DNA of 64,000 nt from Monarcha castaneiventris obscurior (GCA_026261815.1 JAMPIT010000230.1:37098501-37162500); one strand, 5' to 3'. Numbered from the stretch's first letter, positions 1 through 15,100 are shown. Notes: generated from the sequence alone by a model not told the origin. Translations and numbers: made by a program.

Positions 1-3000
1 TACAAGGATTGTGGAAAGGAGAATAAGGTAACATTATTAATGTTCATCTAAGTTTCACGTACTTGCCAAAGCAATTAAAAGGTCCCCATTGCTATAACAG
101 TTACACTGAGCTCTGGGCCACTGGTCTCCTGGGAAAGGACAGCATCCAGAAACCACAGGAGAATTGCCCTGGCAGGTCTCACGTTCAAAGACCTTCCTTA
201 AAAAAGACTGACTGTGCACTTCCTAACTGCTGCTCCCTTACACACCCCAAGTCCTAAGCCTGGAAGAAAATACCAAATTTTATCACCATTGAGGAATAAC
301 CTGTGTTGAGATACAGAGATTGAAAGCAGAGATAAAACTGCAAAATATTAGAAGAAAATAAATTCTTTCCAAGCTTCCTAACTAATTTAGCATTTTAGCC
401 ACAGTTCAACCACAGCACACTTATGGGAAATCAGTACCTACACTCTTCAACTCTGCTTTTCGTGACAGAAATGACCAGGGCAAACATCAGGGAATTTAAT
501 AGCCTGTAACACTGAAACCTCCGAGTTACCTTTCTGTTTTTCAAGATGCTAAAATATACTAAAAACTGCATGTCTTTGTGGACTGACTTAGCAAAAGAGA
601 TGAGCGAATCTGGAAGACAAACAGGAATTTTTACACAACAGTTTGTGAAATATTAGGTAAGCAATCACATGTGAGTGTAGGCATATATCCCTCTAGCCTG
701 AGTGTTTGAAGCTGATCTCTGATCTGCTGAGTGAGCCTTTTCAGTTATGAAATAAACCTTTTTTTCAAAACCATTTTCCATCTAAGTCACTTTAGAAATT
801 CAGATCAATGTTCTGTAGTAAAGACTTGGCTCCCTGTTGAAATAAAGCAATTCTAGAGAGAGAGAAATGCACTTGATAGCAATCCAAACCATGAATCTAT
901 ACTAAAACTGCATTTAGTAGACAGTGTTGAAATATAACAAAGAGGCTTAAAGTAAAATCATATTTTGATTAAATGTTTACAAATCATCTACAGAACTGAC
1001 CTTTACCTAAACTGTAGCTTGGAACACAGACTTCAGTGAGTTTTAAGCATAATTTTAAAGCACAGAGAAGTCAGCTCCCTTTTAACAGAGACTGCCCAAC
1101 ATATAGCAAAACCTATTATTTGGTCTGTGTTCTCAGGTGCTTTAAATGGGTTTACAATGCAGCATTTGGGATCTGCAACACAGCATTCAGAGTAAGCCCT
1201 GAAGACAAGTGATGCCAGCCTATGGTGGGACCCAAGCACTCTGTATCTGATCTGGGTACTCATCAAATCATTTCAAAATCAGCTGTTAGGAAAGGTACGA
1301 TGAAAACAAAGGAAGACTGAAAACCAGTGATTCCTGACCCAAAAAAATATTCGTGTGTGAATCCAGCCACAAAGTCCTGTATACTTCCAGATGACAGTCT
1401 CACTTCTCCATGCTGAAATAAACTCCCAGGACACCACTATGTTAATGAATTATTGTCCATGAAACTGTTATTGTGAGGAATAATAGAAAATAAGAATAAT
1501 GGGGGCAAAAATGTGTCTGTAAGGAAAAAATATCTCCCTCACCCTTTTCACTGCATCAATTTTTTTTTTTTTTTTTTTTGCAGTTTCCCTGCACCATTTT
1601 CTTCAAACCACTCTTGTTTTCACCCCATTCAGCCTTTTCCCTCTGTAGAAGCTTAAGAGGTGTTTTAGCTGAGAGGCCATGAGAAGATACCTCAGAACTT
1701 TTATGTGCATGAGTTGGGGAAAGGGCAAGAAAAAGAGAGGTGATACACTTGAATTTCGATCTCTTTTAACTGCAGGTTCACTACTTATAGGCTACCACCT
1801 GTTCCTTGGGCATCAGGGGCATTTTGACGCTTAAAAAAAGAGGTCTGAGCTTGGAGCATGCTGAGTACCAATTTTAGTCTAGCAAGGGAACAAGGAAGGA
1901 TTTAACTGTTGGTCCATCTGTGAGCAGCATCTGGGAATAAGAGCTTGGAAATACTTGCTATTTATCAGTATTGTGAGCCCACTCCCAGCACAGAGTCTCC
2001 CAAGAAAAGCAGGAGTGTGTGCTAAGCAGGTGCTGTGCTACAGCTTGTCAAGAGAGCAAGATAAAGAAAAGAGCAAAACAAAGAAATCTTTGAGATCCAA
2101 CTCAAAGGAGATTTATTAGGGGATTGCAAATTACGCTACAAGATTGCTTTAATTAGTTGGTTCAAATAATGTCGTGATCAGATCTTTAAAATTTAAAAAA
2201 TATAAAAAACAACTAAACACTTTTCTAAGACATTCCTAAATTTTCTATTTTTAAGCATTTTTAAACATTAATCCATTAATCTTTGCAACTCACCTATCAT
2301 TATTTGTATATAATAGGAAAAGTTAGAATCTGAAATAAAACTAAGAGAGACAGTTTTAGAGTCACAAAAGCATCCAGCTCTCCAGGCGGAATTCAGAGTG
2401 TCTGCCAGCACAACTGCTAACATTTTAGCCAGCGTCCTCCCAGCTATCCCAAGACGTTAAAGCTGGAATCAGGGAAAGCTTTAAAGACAACAATAAAGCT
2501 TTGCAACATCTTCACAGAAGATAACTTAAGGACTTGCATTAATTGCAAGATGAAAAAGTTCCTTCAAGTCAGTGGCACATCACACACACACTGCTACCTA
2601 CTGAATTGCATGGCTGCTTTTACAAAAGCCTCACTCAAGGCTAGATGAGGTCTGGAGTTCAAGTCTGCTAAGTTTAGCCATCCAAGCTATTGGCCTAGCT
2701 TCCACAATCCACACAGAACATAAACACCTCTAACAGGGCAGTTCATACTCTCTTGGTGCGAGAGCTGAAAACATATTTTTCCTGTGGACAAGAGTGATAC
2801 AGCACTGGAGACTGCCCATCTATGTCTCAAGTGGCTGAAGGCAGGGAAATGGTTCTGACCCTTAAGCAAACTTACTGTCATCTCTCATCATGATTTTTCC
2901 ACTTCTCTGAAATCTCATTCTCTCTTTCTCTTTCTACCTTTTAGTCTGTAAGTTTAACATAAATCTTCCTGCAATTTCATACCATTTTTCATCAGTCCTT

Positions 3001-4545
3001 CCAGTGTTAACTATGTACAGCAGGAGAGGGTTAGAGTTTTAAGAAAATTCTGCATTCAAACTGGATTTTTATTTTAAATTATATTGGGTTGCCACAGTGG
3101 AAACATACTTCCATACTATCCAGAGCACAGCCCACTTGTTAAGCAATTCTCATTAAAACATGAAACCAGCTGTGGGTTGATGGGAATAATGGGCCATCAA
3201 GAGATCAGTTCAGTGTAATATGTTATTAAGGAAAAAACCCCGCCGGTTATTAAGCCTTATCTCAACTGCTATGTTTTACCTTGATGATGAAAACTCACTT
3301 AAGCAAGTCATCTATCAATAGCCACTGTTATTTCTTGACCAAAAAAGTCTTAGCTCACACTACTCTACTCTTGCTCAGAGAGAGAAGATGCTCTCTCAGA
3401 ACTCACCCTGATAAATTATACAATTATATATCCAGGGATTAGTTTTTGATGCTTTTATTGCCTTCCACCTTTGCAACTTAGAGAGCCAGAAGCAACTCGG
3501 AGCTAAAAGCTGACAGGAGAAGGTTTGTAATCTTGCCACTGTAGAGGGAGTGAAAAAAATAAACTTGAAGGAACAGTATGAACCGACTCAAGTGTGTTCC
3601 TTTCTTAGAAAGCAAGGAGAAAGAAAATGAGACCTGGAAGTCATGAAGGTTGGCTCTGCTGACTCAGGGAGAAATCAGCTGGCAAGCAGAGATGCTCTGC
3701 AGATATTGTTTCAAGCCACTCCAACCTCCAGGGAAGCACAGGCAACCCTCAGTGTTCCAGAGCATCCCTTCTCTTTAGCCTTTCCTTGTTCACCTGTGTT
3801 GGAGGCAGACAGAGCTGTGGAAGCACCTGGTGCAGATTCAACCCCCTGACCTGACCAAGAGCAACGCCCACTGCTTCAACACAAGGACTCAGCCTAAACT
3901 GAGACTAGCAGAACACAAAGGGAATGTTATCCCTACCATAAATTCTTGGTTTGCCAGTACTTCTAAGTATAAAGAAAGCCATCTGTAACTGCTCTCATGA
4001 GGAGCTGTATGTGATGCCCTGCTCCTGTGCATTCTGTTTTAAGCTGCAAGCTCTCTGGAGGCTGTAGTTGGGCTGTAAGAAGGAGAGATTTTGGTTGAGC
4101 TCACTCCTTGGGCCCCAACACCACACAGCATGTAGCTCCTGCTTCTTAACCTGCACCTGCAATGCTCACTGGTGTTTCTAGTTCCAGGGAATAGCTGTGT
4201 TTGTAGCAAGGCACCAGATGCTCCTGGGAATAACTGTGTGGGCTACCTCAGTGCTGGTACTCCTGGCTTAATGCAGCCAGTGTTCCAAGCACAGCCACCC
4301 CCAAAATTAATGATGACAAGTGACCATGTCACTACTACACTACTACATCCCTCTACTCAGTTCCTTTACACATGCAATTACTGGCTTCCAGACCCAATAC
4401 AACCAAACCATAGCCCAGCCCAAAGCAAACATCAGCAGCTCAATCCCTGCTTTCCAAAATGCATCAGTCACTCAGCTGCTCTATGCCCTGGCCTACCCAG
4501 GAGTAAAGAGAGACTCTTGGGTTAGTTTAGGTCATGACTGATACT
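1..4545. other. Intergenic DNA, no gene recognised
   Basis: AT-rich non-coding sequence. Open frames here (for example 4172-4525 on + and 2687-2881 on -) are short and show no family motif or clear splice-site framing, so I treat them as chance. A run of 20 T lies at 1560-1579. I see no mobile element with recognisable ends. Confidence 0.6.
1560..1579. repeat. Poly-T tract (20 bp)
   Basis: Twenty consecutive T. No CR1 or SINE body is visible next to it, so it reads as a homopolymer rather than a retroelement tail. Confidence 0.95.
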
Positions 4546-4549
4546 GAAG

Positions 4550-5965
4550 TGACTACAGAAGCAGTTGGGAAAAAATGACATAAAGAACAGCAACACATTG
4601 CCAAGACCAGATGGTAATCACTCATGAGTTTTAAAGCAATTCAAGGATGAAATAGCTGAATTGCTGGAGACTTGTATAACCTTTCATTTAAAAGAGTCTG
4701 GGTACTTAGAACTGGAGGATAACATATGTGATGCAGAGGTCCCAGTGGAGAATTACAGGAATAGCAGACTGATGTCCATACTGGACAAACTAAAAGAAAT
4801 TATAAAGGGTTAGCAGACAACTGCATAAGCATTGTACCATAAATAACACATACTGATAGAGTCAGTGAAGCTTCATATAAAAGGTCATAATCCTTCTTTT
4901 TGTGTGATGTCAACAAGCTTATGTATGGGGCAGGGTTATCTGACCAATACAGCTTATTTTTAATTCCAAAAGGCTTTGAGAAAGACCTTCAACAAATGCA
5001 GCTCTTAGAGGGAAGGTCTTGCATGGTGATAAGATAGGAAAGAGAACAAACCATCAGTTCTTTAAATGGAGGGAAGAACCAAGAGGAATTATTCAGGGGT
5101 CTGTGATGAGACCTCTACTGTTCAACATGTTCATAAGAAAACCTGTAACTGGCTGAATAGTGGAACAAAAAAACTTGTTAGTGACAGCACTTTTACCAGT
5201 CAGACTGCAGGCTGACTGTACAAAGTCTTAGAGAAAGACTGAGAAACAAGGATGTGTAATAAAATGACAGAAGATGTTTGGTACAGCTGAAAGAAAAGTG
5301 AGGTGCATGGAAAAAATAACCCTTACTTCACACAAAGAATGATAGACTTTAAACTGGTTTTCACAACTCAGGAGTTCCTGGGGCTCTTGCAAGGAGCTCC
5401 ATTGAAACATTTCAATAGCCAGCAGCAGTCAACAGAGGAACTCACATTTTTGGCATTATTAGAAAATGAATGCAGAACAAAATGTGGCACTATTTTGTGA
5501 CTGTATAAATCCATGGTTTGTTACTTCAGCCTTAAAGAAGGTTGACAGAAAGGCAAAAAGGATGGATAAGCAAGGGCATGAAAGCCTTGTCATACTAAGG
5601 CTACACACTGCAGTCTGGAAAAGGGATAACTGGGAATGATGTGGTATACAAAACATAATTGTGTCATGGATAGATAGAGATTGATGTTCACTGTCTTCTA
5701 GTATAAGAACTGGAGAGCATCAAATAAAGATAACATCAGCCAGGTCCAATACAAACACAGCATTTTGCTTATTCACACAGTAAACAGTAAACTGGAGAAC
5801 TTGTTGCTAAATTACTTAAGGGAGCTAAAAATTAACATCAGCTCAAAGTGGGACTGCACATGTACATGGAGGAGAAATACAATGCCAATTACACATATAC
5901 TGAAAAAACAGGAAGTCCCTGAAGTGGAAAGGCTTGGGGCCTGAAAGAGATTCAGGAGAAAGTTT
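4550..5965 (+). mobile_element. Old degraded CR1 LINE fragment, + orientation
   Basis: The sequence follows the CR1 second open reading frame and 3' region from start to end but is full of stops and small indels. Around 4625-4700 it has the segment ending in 'gatgaaatagctgaattgct', typical of the older CR1 lineages. Near 5098-5135 it has the reverse-transcriptase segment 'ggggtctgtgatgagacctc'. From 5600 to 5965 it has the late region with 'actggagagcatcaaataaa', the 'aactggagaacttgttgcta' block and a final 'acatggaggagaaatacaat'. It is much more decayed than the other copies in this window, which implies an older insertion. It is non-functional. Confidence 0.75.
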
Positions 5966-7082
5966 CACAAGTGTTTGTCATTTCCTATTCTTCCTAAGAG
6001 GTCTGTTCACAGGTACTTTTGGTAGCAGGGTACTTGGCTTAGAGGGATGGGTGCTCTGACCCAGGACAGCCATTCAACTGATCTTAATATATTCATATCC
6101 CCTTCAGACCCATGGAATAAGCAGATGAATTCTAAGCTTCTGGTGAATGAAGCCCCTTTGAAATGCACTAACCCAAATGGACACTCCTGGGAGAAAGCCA
6201 TCCTGCACATCAATTGCTTTCCTTTAATCCATGTGCAGCTGACAAAGGTTTTAAGCTTCTTTGAACATGAGCCTTCCATGCTGGAGGATCAGGCTTTCTT
6301 GTGGAAATCAACTGTATTTCTGTGAATGTTGTGTCAGGTATAGATGTCTCATCTACTTCTGCCTGAATAAAGTTAATTTCTGGTAGCCACAGTAGAGATC
6401 AGGACGCCTCAAATTAGAATTATAGGAAATGGCTCAGTTAGAGAGGAATGTTTTGAGATACTTCAGAGCTATGCAGGTCTCCCTGAATGTCTTGACTAGG
6501 TAAACCCTTTTCAACATCTCATCATTTCCTTGGAAAGGAAAAGGAGTTGGGACAAGGAGTCAAAGAATGGTAAACCTGGAGGGTAGGACAGCACAAGGAA
6601 CACAGACAACAAAAGAGAAATGCAGCATGGCAGATGGCAGAAAACAATCAGTGGTGACATAGAAAAGGACTATAAAAGCCTAATCCATTGTGAAGAGGTT
6701 TCAGTCAAGATTCTAACCTTGATACAGACCCAGATTCCAGTACTCTTGCTCACATAATAACATCTGTCCTGTCAGATGCTATTTAGAAGTTATCTCCCAG
6801 AAATCACTGAAGCCACCCATGTGCAGAAGCCATGGACTTGGAGACAGGGATCTCACCAAATTAACACAGGCTGGAATCAAGCTCTGTGTTGAAGCCAGTC
6901 TCTTAAGAGAATGGAAAACTGCTTATAAGCACTCATTCTTCTAAAATAAAACTGGGGGCTCAGCTAAACTCCTTGTTTAAATATCATGCGTCATTTCATC
7001 AAAGAGCCTACAGTTTTCCATATTCAGAATAAAGAATATTATTAATTTTTAGGGGTATTTTAAGCTATGGGCAATGGAGCGG

Positions 7083-7104
7083 GGTGTGTGTATATGTGTG
7101 TATA
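7083..7104. repeat. Short GT/TA-rich microsatellite
   Basis: An imperfect GT dinucleotide run interrupted by TA steps. It is short and probably not strongly length-variable. Confidence 0.6.
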
Positions 7105-10100
7105 CTTTAGGATAATAGGTCAGAGAAAATGAAACTGATTAAACCTACACAACTTCCAAGGCTTGAATGAAGTAAAATTTTGCTGAAGGAATACTGTTCC
7201 CACCCTGCAGTCAGCTCTTCCTCGTATGTTAGTGTTTCTAGGATACCAGCCCTGGTGTGCTGTCTCTTCTTAGCCCAGATCTCTCACCTACTGAAGTTTG
7301 GAGCTTTAATCCTATGGACATCCGATTTTTTTTTTTTAGGAAAGGATTTGAATAACTTTATGGAAAAATCAGTGGTGATGGGATGGGATTCCTGGAAGAT
7401 GCAATGCATTTCCAAGATCTCTCATAGATGTGCAGCAGCATATAAAAATTCAGTATCTAAGATTGTTCCTATTTTCAGTTTTCTGCACACTTGCTCCCAT
7501 GGAAGCTGCCAACTTTATAGTAGCAGCTTTGTTCATGAACCAGCTCCTGAGCTACCTAACATAAAACTGGAGGAATTTTACCTATTATCTCCCTTCCTTT
7601 TCAAGTAATTAATGCTTCTTTCAACTACTATTTTTGTTTGCACTGAAAGAATTACCTGTTAATCACTTTGGTGAATTTACATCTGTTCTTTGCTGCAAGA
7701 AATCTGAATTCTAAACACAATACTTTCAATCTGCAAGATTTTACTGTCTTGAAGTTTAACAAAGGAATCCTTATACTGGGAAGTATTGCATTATGATTGA
7801 GAGTTGCCAGTAGATTTGAAGGTGAGGTTAGGGGTACAACTGCATAAAATGCCCAAGAAAACAATACTTCTCACTGATCTCTGACTTTATCCTTACCTCA
7901 CAGTCAGAGGAGTCTGTAATGCTGCCGTTTGCTTTTAACATTTATTTTCTTAAGTCCTCAGGTGGTACTTATCCACAATGAGACTGAAACAGAATGTGAG
8001 ACAAGCACAGGCTGCTGCCAAAACAGGTGAGAATGTGACCTGAAAAGGCCCTGAAGTCAACAGAATTGCATTGATTTTTGTGCCTGAAAGGCCACAGCAA
8101 ACATACATGAGGACATACAACTGCCTGGAGGTACAGCTGTAATTTCATACCATGACAATGCCCTGAAGAAACTTCATGTAGACACATGTTCTTGGATATG
8201 TTCTGTGAATCTGGAACACTCAAGGAAGGGAAGAAAACAGCTTTACAACAACTTCACAGACTACATTACCTCTGTGAATCCCAAGTGAATCTGATGTACT
8301 TCTTCCTATTAACCTCTGAAATCAGTGGCTGGTATCCTTTATAGAACAGTTGCTTCAGTATATTAATCACTGGCATTTCTGTTTTATATGAGCAGGTCTA
8401 GTGAAAGGGCACAAAAAGTACTCAGCACATCCTGCTTGCAGATTGAAGCTGTGTACCTTTCCTCTTCAGCACCCAAAATAATTGAGGATGTAGTGGACAA
8501 CTGAGTCATCCAGACTCAGTTTGGGTTGAAGCCATCTGTGCAAGAATGACACTAAATTTTAATGATAAAGGCAACCAAGAAAAGAAAAGCCTGCCCATAT
8601 GCTGTTTAATATGGATGTATCACACATGGCAATCACAGCCCCAGGTGTATCTGAGCTGTTAGAGCAAAGAGTTTGTTTCTGATTAACAGTTCATTTTTCT
8701 CTCTTAATTGCAATCATGTACTTTTTGGAAAAAAACACTTCAAAGACCATTTTAGGAAAGGCAGGCAGAACTGAGGAAGTCAACACTGGTTACCCACCCA
8801 TAAAGTGTTTCTTCCATGTCTCTGCTTTTGGAGATGTGGGTATTTGAGGCACTGCTTGCAAAAACAATGTTACAGCAGCACAGTCCACTGGTTGGGATAA
8901 AGCTCTAAAAACTCACACGTTTGTGCTACCTGTGCAAGGCAGCACTTCCAGGAGAGGAAATGCTGCACCAGCTTCTGTAAAGGAAGAAGGGCTAGACCTT
9001 CTAGATAATCTATCACAATTTTCTTCTTAGCCAAAATACAGACAAAAAAGATAGCCAGCATGAGTGGAAGAACAACCAGAAAACTCAGTCAATTAATCCA
9101 GCAGATAATGTTTAAAATATGCCCAGAGATCACTGGTTCCTCTGTTACAATCCCATCTCTTAATCCCAGAAGCTTTGTGCTCAGGCTGTGCCGGGGTGTT
9201 CTACACTCAGTAAGAGCCTCTGAAGAGGATGTGAACAAGCCCTCCCTAGGGAGCGGAGGGAGATGCCAATCACCAGCGTAAAACTACAACAGAGGGCCCG
9301 ATCTTAGCATGAAAGTCCTTCCCTAGCTTCAAACAGTGAAGTACTGCAGGAAAGATGGAAGGAGAGGGACATTTTCCATGAGAAAAAGGTTTGACGTTCA
9401 AGCAGAATTGATGCTAACACCTCTTGCTTCACAAAAGGCTTGCAGAAAATGTGAGTTATGAAGGACTGCAAGGATCTCCTTTAGAGGAATATCCATACTT
9501 AGATGTTTGCCTCCGGTGTGCATCACACAGCCAGTCACTAACACCAATCTCTTTGCACCCTCCTACACACAAAGCCTATGCTATCCCTATCACTGCATCA
9601 TTGCTCGAACAGACTGTTTCACACAGACTGTCACACGTGAAAGTCAGGTCACCAAAGGGGAATTGCACCGTCAAACAAAATAAAGTCAATGGCAGGCTAT
9701 AAACACATGAGATGTCTTTTCTTTCAGTTTTTGGGTTGGGTACTTTTGTGAATAATGGCAGAGGGAAAGAAGCACAAAGGGAAGAAGAAAAAAAAGAGAT
9801 AGCAAGTATATCTGTCTGGTGGGTTTTGTTAATTGCTGTATTTAAATTTGAAATCTCTCCAAGATGGACCGTGACTGGGCCCTATGCAGGGTTTAAAGAT
9901 CGAAGTGCATTGTAGACCTACAGAGAATTTCTTTCCCTAGGGCCTGCAAAGGCTGACAGTACCAGCAGGAGGGAGGTCAGCACAGCCCTTTCAGTATAAG
10001 GCAGGCAGCACTGCACCCCACTCACACACCTAGAGCTAAGCCACAAAGACTGGGCTAGGATGAGGAGCTGGGTGACAATATCAAGCCAAATGGCAGAATG

Positions 10101-12093
10101 AGAAACAGCACAGAGACAGGAGCAGACCAGGAGCTACACACCAGTCACACCAGAGTATCAGCAGGGTATCAGACTCATGGAAGCTGCATGAAATCCACCC
10201 AGGTGACCTCTCTTGCCTGTCTGCGAGGACTGTGACAAATAGAAGCAAGAACATTATAGCTTTATAGCCCTGAACAGAGACAAAATGAACACAAGATTAC
10301 AACCAAGAATAGCCAGTAGGTCACTTATCTTTTTCATCATATATTATTGATAGTGTCTGTATTTTTCATGACCTACGTTCAGTTCTTGTCTAATTTTTTT
10401 CACATGGTCTTACTGCACATGCAAGTCCAGGGTTTCCAAGCTTCTGAAGCACCAAGTTGCCTGTGGCAGCACTCACAAGGGGAACATTTCAGGAGTAGCC
10501 CATGTTGAAAAAAGGTTCTCGAAACATTTCTCCCCATGTGCAATCCTTCATGACCTGCATAGATATTCTAACATCCTGTCCAAATATTTGTGTCTCAGAC
10601 CATCCCCTAATTTATCTCCATGTCTTCACTGGAGGTCCGTCACCTCTTGTGAGAGCTGTCCCTCACCCTTCTTGCCTTTTATCACCTCTTAGTCTGTTAA
10701 GGGGACTGTAGTTTTTTGGATAAAGTGAAGGGGAAGCATTTCTGGGATAGTTTTTAATCCCTTGGAGGGACCTCCTTCTGTCTGAGCTATATGGGTGCTA
10801 TTGTGTAAGGCATAGGGGTTTTGGTAGAAAGCATGGACAAATTGTCCACTTCCTTTGCTAGTGCTGAGTAATTTGCTTTCAGAGATTTCATGTGCCCAGC
10901 ACATGAAGCTGCAAGATCAGGAGTTAGGCCATACATCAGCTTGAATATATACAGAATAGCTGGGTTTTTTTAATGAGTATTTTGGGTGCTCTTTCATTTC
11001 TTTGAAATTATTTTTGCAACCTTCCTTTTTAATACCTCAGGGAATAAAAACCAATGCAGTGCATATGAAGAAGACATGCAATAAAAAGCATATCATGTTT
11101 TCACCTTTTATCTGTGTCTGTCCCCCCTTCCTTGCAAGACGAAAAACATAGCTCAAAACAGAATGGTGCATGACCAATTTTTATGTCTTGTTTCATGCTT
11201 GCAAGAGATCACCATGCTTTAAAACCCCTCTGCAAACAACTCCCCCTTCCTTTCCCTAGAGAAGGGAGATGCTGGCCTGCAGTCAAAGGAAATTTAGGTT
11301 CAGACAAGTCCTGGAGTGTAAAATTACACTGGGTTTTGGCTCAAGTTCCATGAGGTAGATCCAACAGAGCTGGAAAAGATCTGCATTTTCCTTGGAAGTT
11401 TTGGTATCCCCTTACAGAGTTTCTTTAAGCCTGCCCTGATATTTCTCAGAATAAGGAGAATGCATGAGAGCACAGATGCAATTCAGAGAACTCTTGCCTC
11501 AGACCAGTCCAAGGCTGTCTATTCTAGATAAGTGATCACTCTAAGACCAAAAAAAGAGGAGAAAATTGACTTTCAAAGTCATACAGATGGGAAAATCCAT
11601 CAAAATATTCAACTAATTCTGCTTCCCTTGCTCTGATCTCTCCAGAACTGAAGAACTGAATTCAGCTCTGTTGTCCTGAGGTGAAACTTTTGGAAATCAA
11701 AGATTTCCATCAATTTCTTCAGACTTAAAAGCCTTCTTTCTCACTTTTCTGCAATACTTTGTCTGAATGGCACCAGGGTGACAACAAAAACATTTGCTTA
11801 AGTCCCAAAGGTCCCAGAAATCTTAAACACTACAAAGACGTTGGATATATTATCTGGCAAAACAGAATTAAAGGTAGGAGGCACAGTGTGCCACAGCTTA
11901 CCATTGTTCCAGGATCATGAAGACGTGTAGAAGCATCTTGGTCCCCAAGAAATGTTGTGGTTTCCATTGCAGTTTCTCCCCAGAGCTGCAGTTTCAAGGC
12001 TGGGTGCTCCAGAGCCCCCAGCCGTGCCACTGCTGCTTTGTGTGTCCTCCTTACCTGTTAGCAGCAGCATCCTGCAGCAATCTCTGGGCCTAC

Positions 12094-12112
12094 ATGCAAA
12101 TCACATGCAAAT
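12094..12112 (+). promoter_or_regulatory. Tandem pair of octamer (POU-type) motifs
   Basis: Two perfect ATGCAAAT octamers occur at 12094-12101 and 12105-12112. Their starts are 11 bp apart, about one DNA helical turn, so bound factors would face the same side. ATGCAAAT is the established binding site of POU/OCT transcription factors. No promoter or gene start is visible nearby, so an enhancer role is only inference and the pair may be a small chance duplication. Confidence 0.35.
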
Positions 12113-15100
12113 CACAGACTTCACTGTAAGGGATTGCAGGCGTGGTTAAGAAAAAAACCCAAAACATTTTGTTCATAAAGAATGAGAAGGTAACCCAGTA
12201 AAATGGTATTTCAAACAGCTGACTCAACTTTAGCTATTGCAACAATGCAAACAAAGCATCATTCTGTCTTTTCTCGTGAATGCTAAGTCACCAAAGGCAC
12301 ATAAACCTTTATGGTGGAAATAAATGTGAACCAAAGTAATGATCATAGACTTACAGAGGTAGAAATAACCAGACACCTGGACACGTCTGACTTCAGCAGA
12401 AGCCAATGTTTAGGAGCAAATTGGATCAACAATTTCTATCACGACTGGGTGTTTAATTACACAGATCTGTACTGTGTTCACTTGGCTGCTTGATTTTTTG
12501 CCATTTCTTTTCTCTCTAGGATTTTCAGAGGCTTCCGATTCCCACTTTCTGCATACCACTTCTTTCTTTCCAAAGAATTCCTGCTCTTTTTTCATGTTCC
12601 ATTTTAAATCAAGTCCCACCTACAGCACATTTTGATATTTCTGAGCTGTCACTTCTACCTATGATTCATTTTTGCGTGTTTTGTCATTCCTAATTTTGCA
12701 GTTTCTAGAAGTGGCTGAGGAAGATGGCAGGTGATAGAAAGATCTACAGGAGAGAAGGAAGAAAACATCTTGTATTTCTTAGTGAGCTAAATTGCAGGCT
12801 GTGACATTTTCAACAGTCCATATGGAGGTGATCAAACTGCCTCCAAAGGACAGCAAATTCTTCTCCACAGAGCCTGTAATATGCATATATAAGACATTTC
12901 AATCACTTCTCATCTTCTATTGCCTGGCATTTCTCCTTAAGTTCTGTTTCCTATGTTCCCATGACTTGGGGATTTTTCAGTCCTTCAAGGCAGAGCAGGA
13001 ACTGGGCTGATGGAGGTGGTGTATTCCCATTGGAAGAAATGGCCAGATTTCTTCTATTCTTCAACAGGGGAATGTTGAAGAATATTTTTTATTGTTGTTG
13101 TAAAACTTAAAAGAAAGATCAGTTAGTAGAATCAGACTACCCATAAACTTCTGGATTAATGTCTCCTCAGCTAGATCAATTGACCAAATAATTACAAAAA
13201 ATAATTTCTGAGTTGAAATCAGACAAGGAAAACTCAAATCTCCAAGATGCAGAGAATTAGAACGTGAAAACATGATACTGCAGGCACTGTGAATCGTCTG
13301 GAAATCTTGAAATAACTCTGCCTTACTGAGACAGCACTGAGGAGATGTATACATTTGTTGTAGTTGGGTCCATTTTCTTTCCTTTTATTTTTTTTATCTA
13401 AGGGGTCTCTATCAATGTCTCATTTGTCTGCACTACCATACTGAATTGTAAACTATTTCCCTTCTTTCATCTGCAGATTGAGAGGGTGCTGCAAGGATCC
13501 AATAAAGCCAGATATTAGTTCAAATTCATAACTCTCAACTCATTAGCTAGTCCCACAGTAATCTCATTTTGCTTTTTAGATGCAAGCTCTAATGATGGCT
13601 GCTTAAATTTCAAATCACTTTCTTCACTGTCAATTACTATATACCTCTTCTTTCTGACATGTCTTGGAACTGTTTCAATATGAAGTGTAGGCAGGGCTGT
13701 CATTAGCACTTTGACATATACACACATGCTACTTCTACTGCATCCTGGTCTGTACTATTCCAGCATAATTAATCAAACCTGGCATGTCTCTGCAGTAAGG
13801 AATACACAGGGACTGCTAGCATCTGGAGTGCACCAGTCAACAGCAGCTTCTTTTCAGGACTATTCCCATTGAAGTTAATGGGAACAAGTTGTTGTCAGCC
13901 CATCTGAAAGTCAGTCTGCTCATATCCTTCCTTCTTAACAGGAGGCCTTAGGAGCAGAAGCAGCCACGAGACAGGAACCCAGGGAACACCATTACACACA
14001 TCTGCATCTAGGTCCCCACTTAGCCCACACCTCTGGAGAAGCAGCAGCTCCAGGGCTGTGACACGTGGGGCAGTTCCACCTGCCCAAACAAAATCCACAA
14101 GAGATCTGCCTCCAGGATTAGAAAAGGCAGTGGAATATCAAAGCTGTGCTGCTCCTACACTACAGAGACCTGCTCAGAGATGTGGTTTATTAGCCCAAGT
14201 GCTGCACTGCACTGACATGACTGTATTATAAAGTTTCCCACAGCTGACCTGGATTTTCTGCCCACTTCCCCTGGAAAGCAGCTCTTCACAGGCAGAACAG
14301 GTCCTTGCAAAGCAGGTGATGGTAGCTAAATTGGAAATGCTGCCAAGGTATTCATGAGTTAGAAAACAGACTCCCAGCTGTGGTCAAATGCTAGTGTTAT
14401 CCATCCAGACAAGCCTGCTGCTCAGAGCTGGAATGAATTGAGCAGAAATAAATAAATGCCTCTCACAATGATGAAATGTTTGAAAAGGGAGACTTTGAAA
14501 AGCAATCTAAGTTGCTGTTTTTGAGGTGAGTTACTCAACCTGAGACCTCCTACAAAACTGAAGTAAGTAAAGCATTTTTTCTGCCTGTCAGCACATTGTA
14601 TTAGAACAGACTTTTATTTCCCAAGTATTACACAAAAGAATTCCAAATTTATTTAGGTTAAGGTCAATCTCTTACAATGACAGACAGGTGTCAAACACAT
14701 TTGGTTCCCAAGGACTGAGATAGATTGAGGTGAATAAGGTTTTTTTGAAAAAGAAATAATATACAAGACCATTGTGCAGGAGAAGAAATTTAGAAAAAGC
14801 TCAGACTATTTCTAGAGAAGTAACAGTCATTAAAGGACCACAGCTTCCTCTATCGTATAAGGATCATGAAACTTTTCCAGAAGTTGAGTCAAAGCCCTTT
14901 CTTGTTTCTGTGAAAAAGCTGCATCCACGGATGCTGATTTTAATTGTAAGGTTAAAGGCAAAAGACTTCTTTATTTTACTGAATGCCAAAGTGCCTTCTT
15001 ATTGCATTAAGGGTTGCTTCATTTTCAAGCTGCAGCAACTTCATAAAGGCATCTTTAAACCATAATGTCCTTTTTTTTATCCTGGAAATGTCACTCAGCA

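Noticed and set aside
7180..7608. 142-codon open frame on +
   Set aside because: It starts with TTG rather than ATG, contains a translated poly-T stretch and has no motif. Vertebrate genes do not normally look like this.
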